Positions 21,837-22,170 of a DNA stretch of 22,170 nucleotides are shown piece by piece. Source of the DNA: Bacteroidales bacterium UBA2800 (GTDB taxonomy: Bacteria; Bacteroidota; Bacteroidia; Bacteroidales; Paludibacteraceae); NCBI GenBank assembly GCA_002351925.1, contig DEHM01000016.1:1-22170 (forward strand). Reading direction: 5' to 3'. Positions within the stretch are counted from its first letter, which is position 1. Every line of letters starts with the position of its first letter. The translations under genes and the position numbers were made by a program. Under the pieces are notes generated by a model. It saw nothing but the letters and a program-made list of their open reading frames with translations. It ran no database searches and had not been told where the DNA came from.

Positions 21837-21871
21837 ATGAACAAATGGTAAATGACAAAATAGTAAATGTC
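21835..21871 (+). repeat. Intercistronic 7-8-nt tandem array (AAATGAC type)
   Basis: The units are AAATGAAC, AAATGGT, AAATGAC, AAAATAGT, AAATGTC. The array begins on the mce stop codon and ends 3 nt before ATG 21875. It supplies ATG codons in all three frames. Confidence 0.8.
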
Positions 21872-21874
21872 TTT

Positions 21875-22170
21875 ATGGATCAAGCTAAATTGGATAGGCT
21901 GATTGAGAACCGCGAGAAGGCGATGGCCGGTGGCGGTGAAGCAGCCGTAGAGAAACATCATGCCAAGGGCAGCTATACTTGCCGCGAGCGTATCAACATG
22001 TTGCTCGACGAGGGCTCGTTTGAGGAAGTGAACATGTTCCTTACCCACCGCTGCCACGACTTCGGCATGGAGAAGAAAGTGTTCCTGGGTGACGGCGTAG
22101 CCGTAGGTTCGGGAACGATAGACGGCCGTCTGGTGTTCGTCTTTGCGCAGGATGCCACCGTCATCGGCGG
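21875..22170 (+). CDS. mmdA: Methylmalonyl-CoA decarboxylase alpha / propionyl-CoA carboxylase carboxyltransferase subunit (3' end outside the window)
   Basis: The first 98 codons of an acyl-CoA carboxyltransferase are present. MDQAKLDRLIENREKAMAGG then EKHHAKGSYTCRERINMLLD, GSFEEVNMF and GTIDGRLVFVFAQDATVIGG match the N terminus of the family, whose members are about 515 residues long. It moves the carboxyl group of methylmalonyl-CoA to a biotin carrier (or the reverse), with the epimerase gene upstream in the same operon. An in-frame ATG at 21845, inside the repeat array, would add ten residues (MVNDKIVNVF). I prefer 21875 because the extra residues come from the repeat. Decarboxylase versus carboxylase depends on downstream genes outside the window. 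Confidence 0.9.
   Translation, partial: MDQAKLDRLIENREKAMAGGGEAAVEKHHAKGSYTCRERINMLLDEGSFEEVNMFLTHRCHDFGMEKKVFLGDGVAVGSGTIDGRLVFVFAQDATVIG

Overview
The window reads as chromosomal DNA of a Bacteroidales (Bacteroidota) bacterium. The main clues are promoters of the Bacteroidota type (TTTG/CTTG, about 20 nt, then TAnnTTTG) before most transcription units, near-absence of Shine-Dalgarno sequences, an OMP_b-brl_3-type TonB-dependent receptor, a DUF4476 protein, a single-chain glycine dehydrogenase and a methylmalonyl-CoA epimerase/decarboxylase pair typical of propionate producers. Genes are moderately GC-rich; intergenic regions are AT-rich.

Layout. (1) 1-330: 3' part of a tRNA-His gene, then a 21-bp duplicate of its 3' end 240 bp downstream, which looks like the scar of an element integrated at the tRNA. 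(2) 326-3763, minus strand: an AraC-family regulator followed by an outer-membrane beta-barrel receptor; their promoters and leaders are nearly identical over 32 bp. (3) 3907-11908, plus strand: a tightly packed six-gene run, AspT/YidE-type transporter, MATE efflux pump, phosphopantetheinyl transferase, dnaX, YgiQ-type radical SAM protein and M23 peptidase. It starts at one good promoter and ends at a bidirectional terminator shared with a convergent Crp/Fnr-type regulator. (4) 11921-16542: the regulator is divergent from gcvP, with overlapping promoters; gcvP is followed by a YitT-family membrane protein. (5) 16588-18545, minus strand: groES-groEL. (6) 18694-20670: a metallo-beta-lactamase/beta-CASP RNase-like protein and a secreted DUF4476 protein. 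(7) 20670-21420: an AT-rich stretch with a small promoter-ORF-terminator unit that lacks a normal start codon, then a promoter and a repeat-bearing, possibly structured transcript. (8) 21423-22170: methylmalonyl-CoA epimerase and the start of the methylmalonyl-CoA decarboxylase/propionyl-CoA carboxylase carboxyltransferase subunit.

The most unusual feature is a set of at least eleven short tandem arrays with mostly 7-8-nt units (one 11-nt, one irregular). The unit sequence differs at every locus. Arrays nearly fill four intercistronic gaps, beginning on or close to the upstream stop codon. Others are read in frame inside five proteins, apparently in loops. One sits in a promoter spacer: removing four 7-nt units would restore exactly 20 nt between the -33 and -7 elements. 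They look like products of one process rather than chance, although I do not recognise them as a named family.
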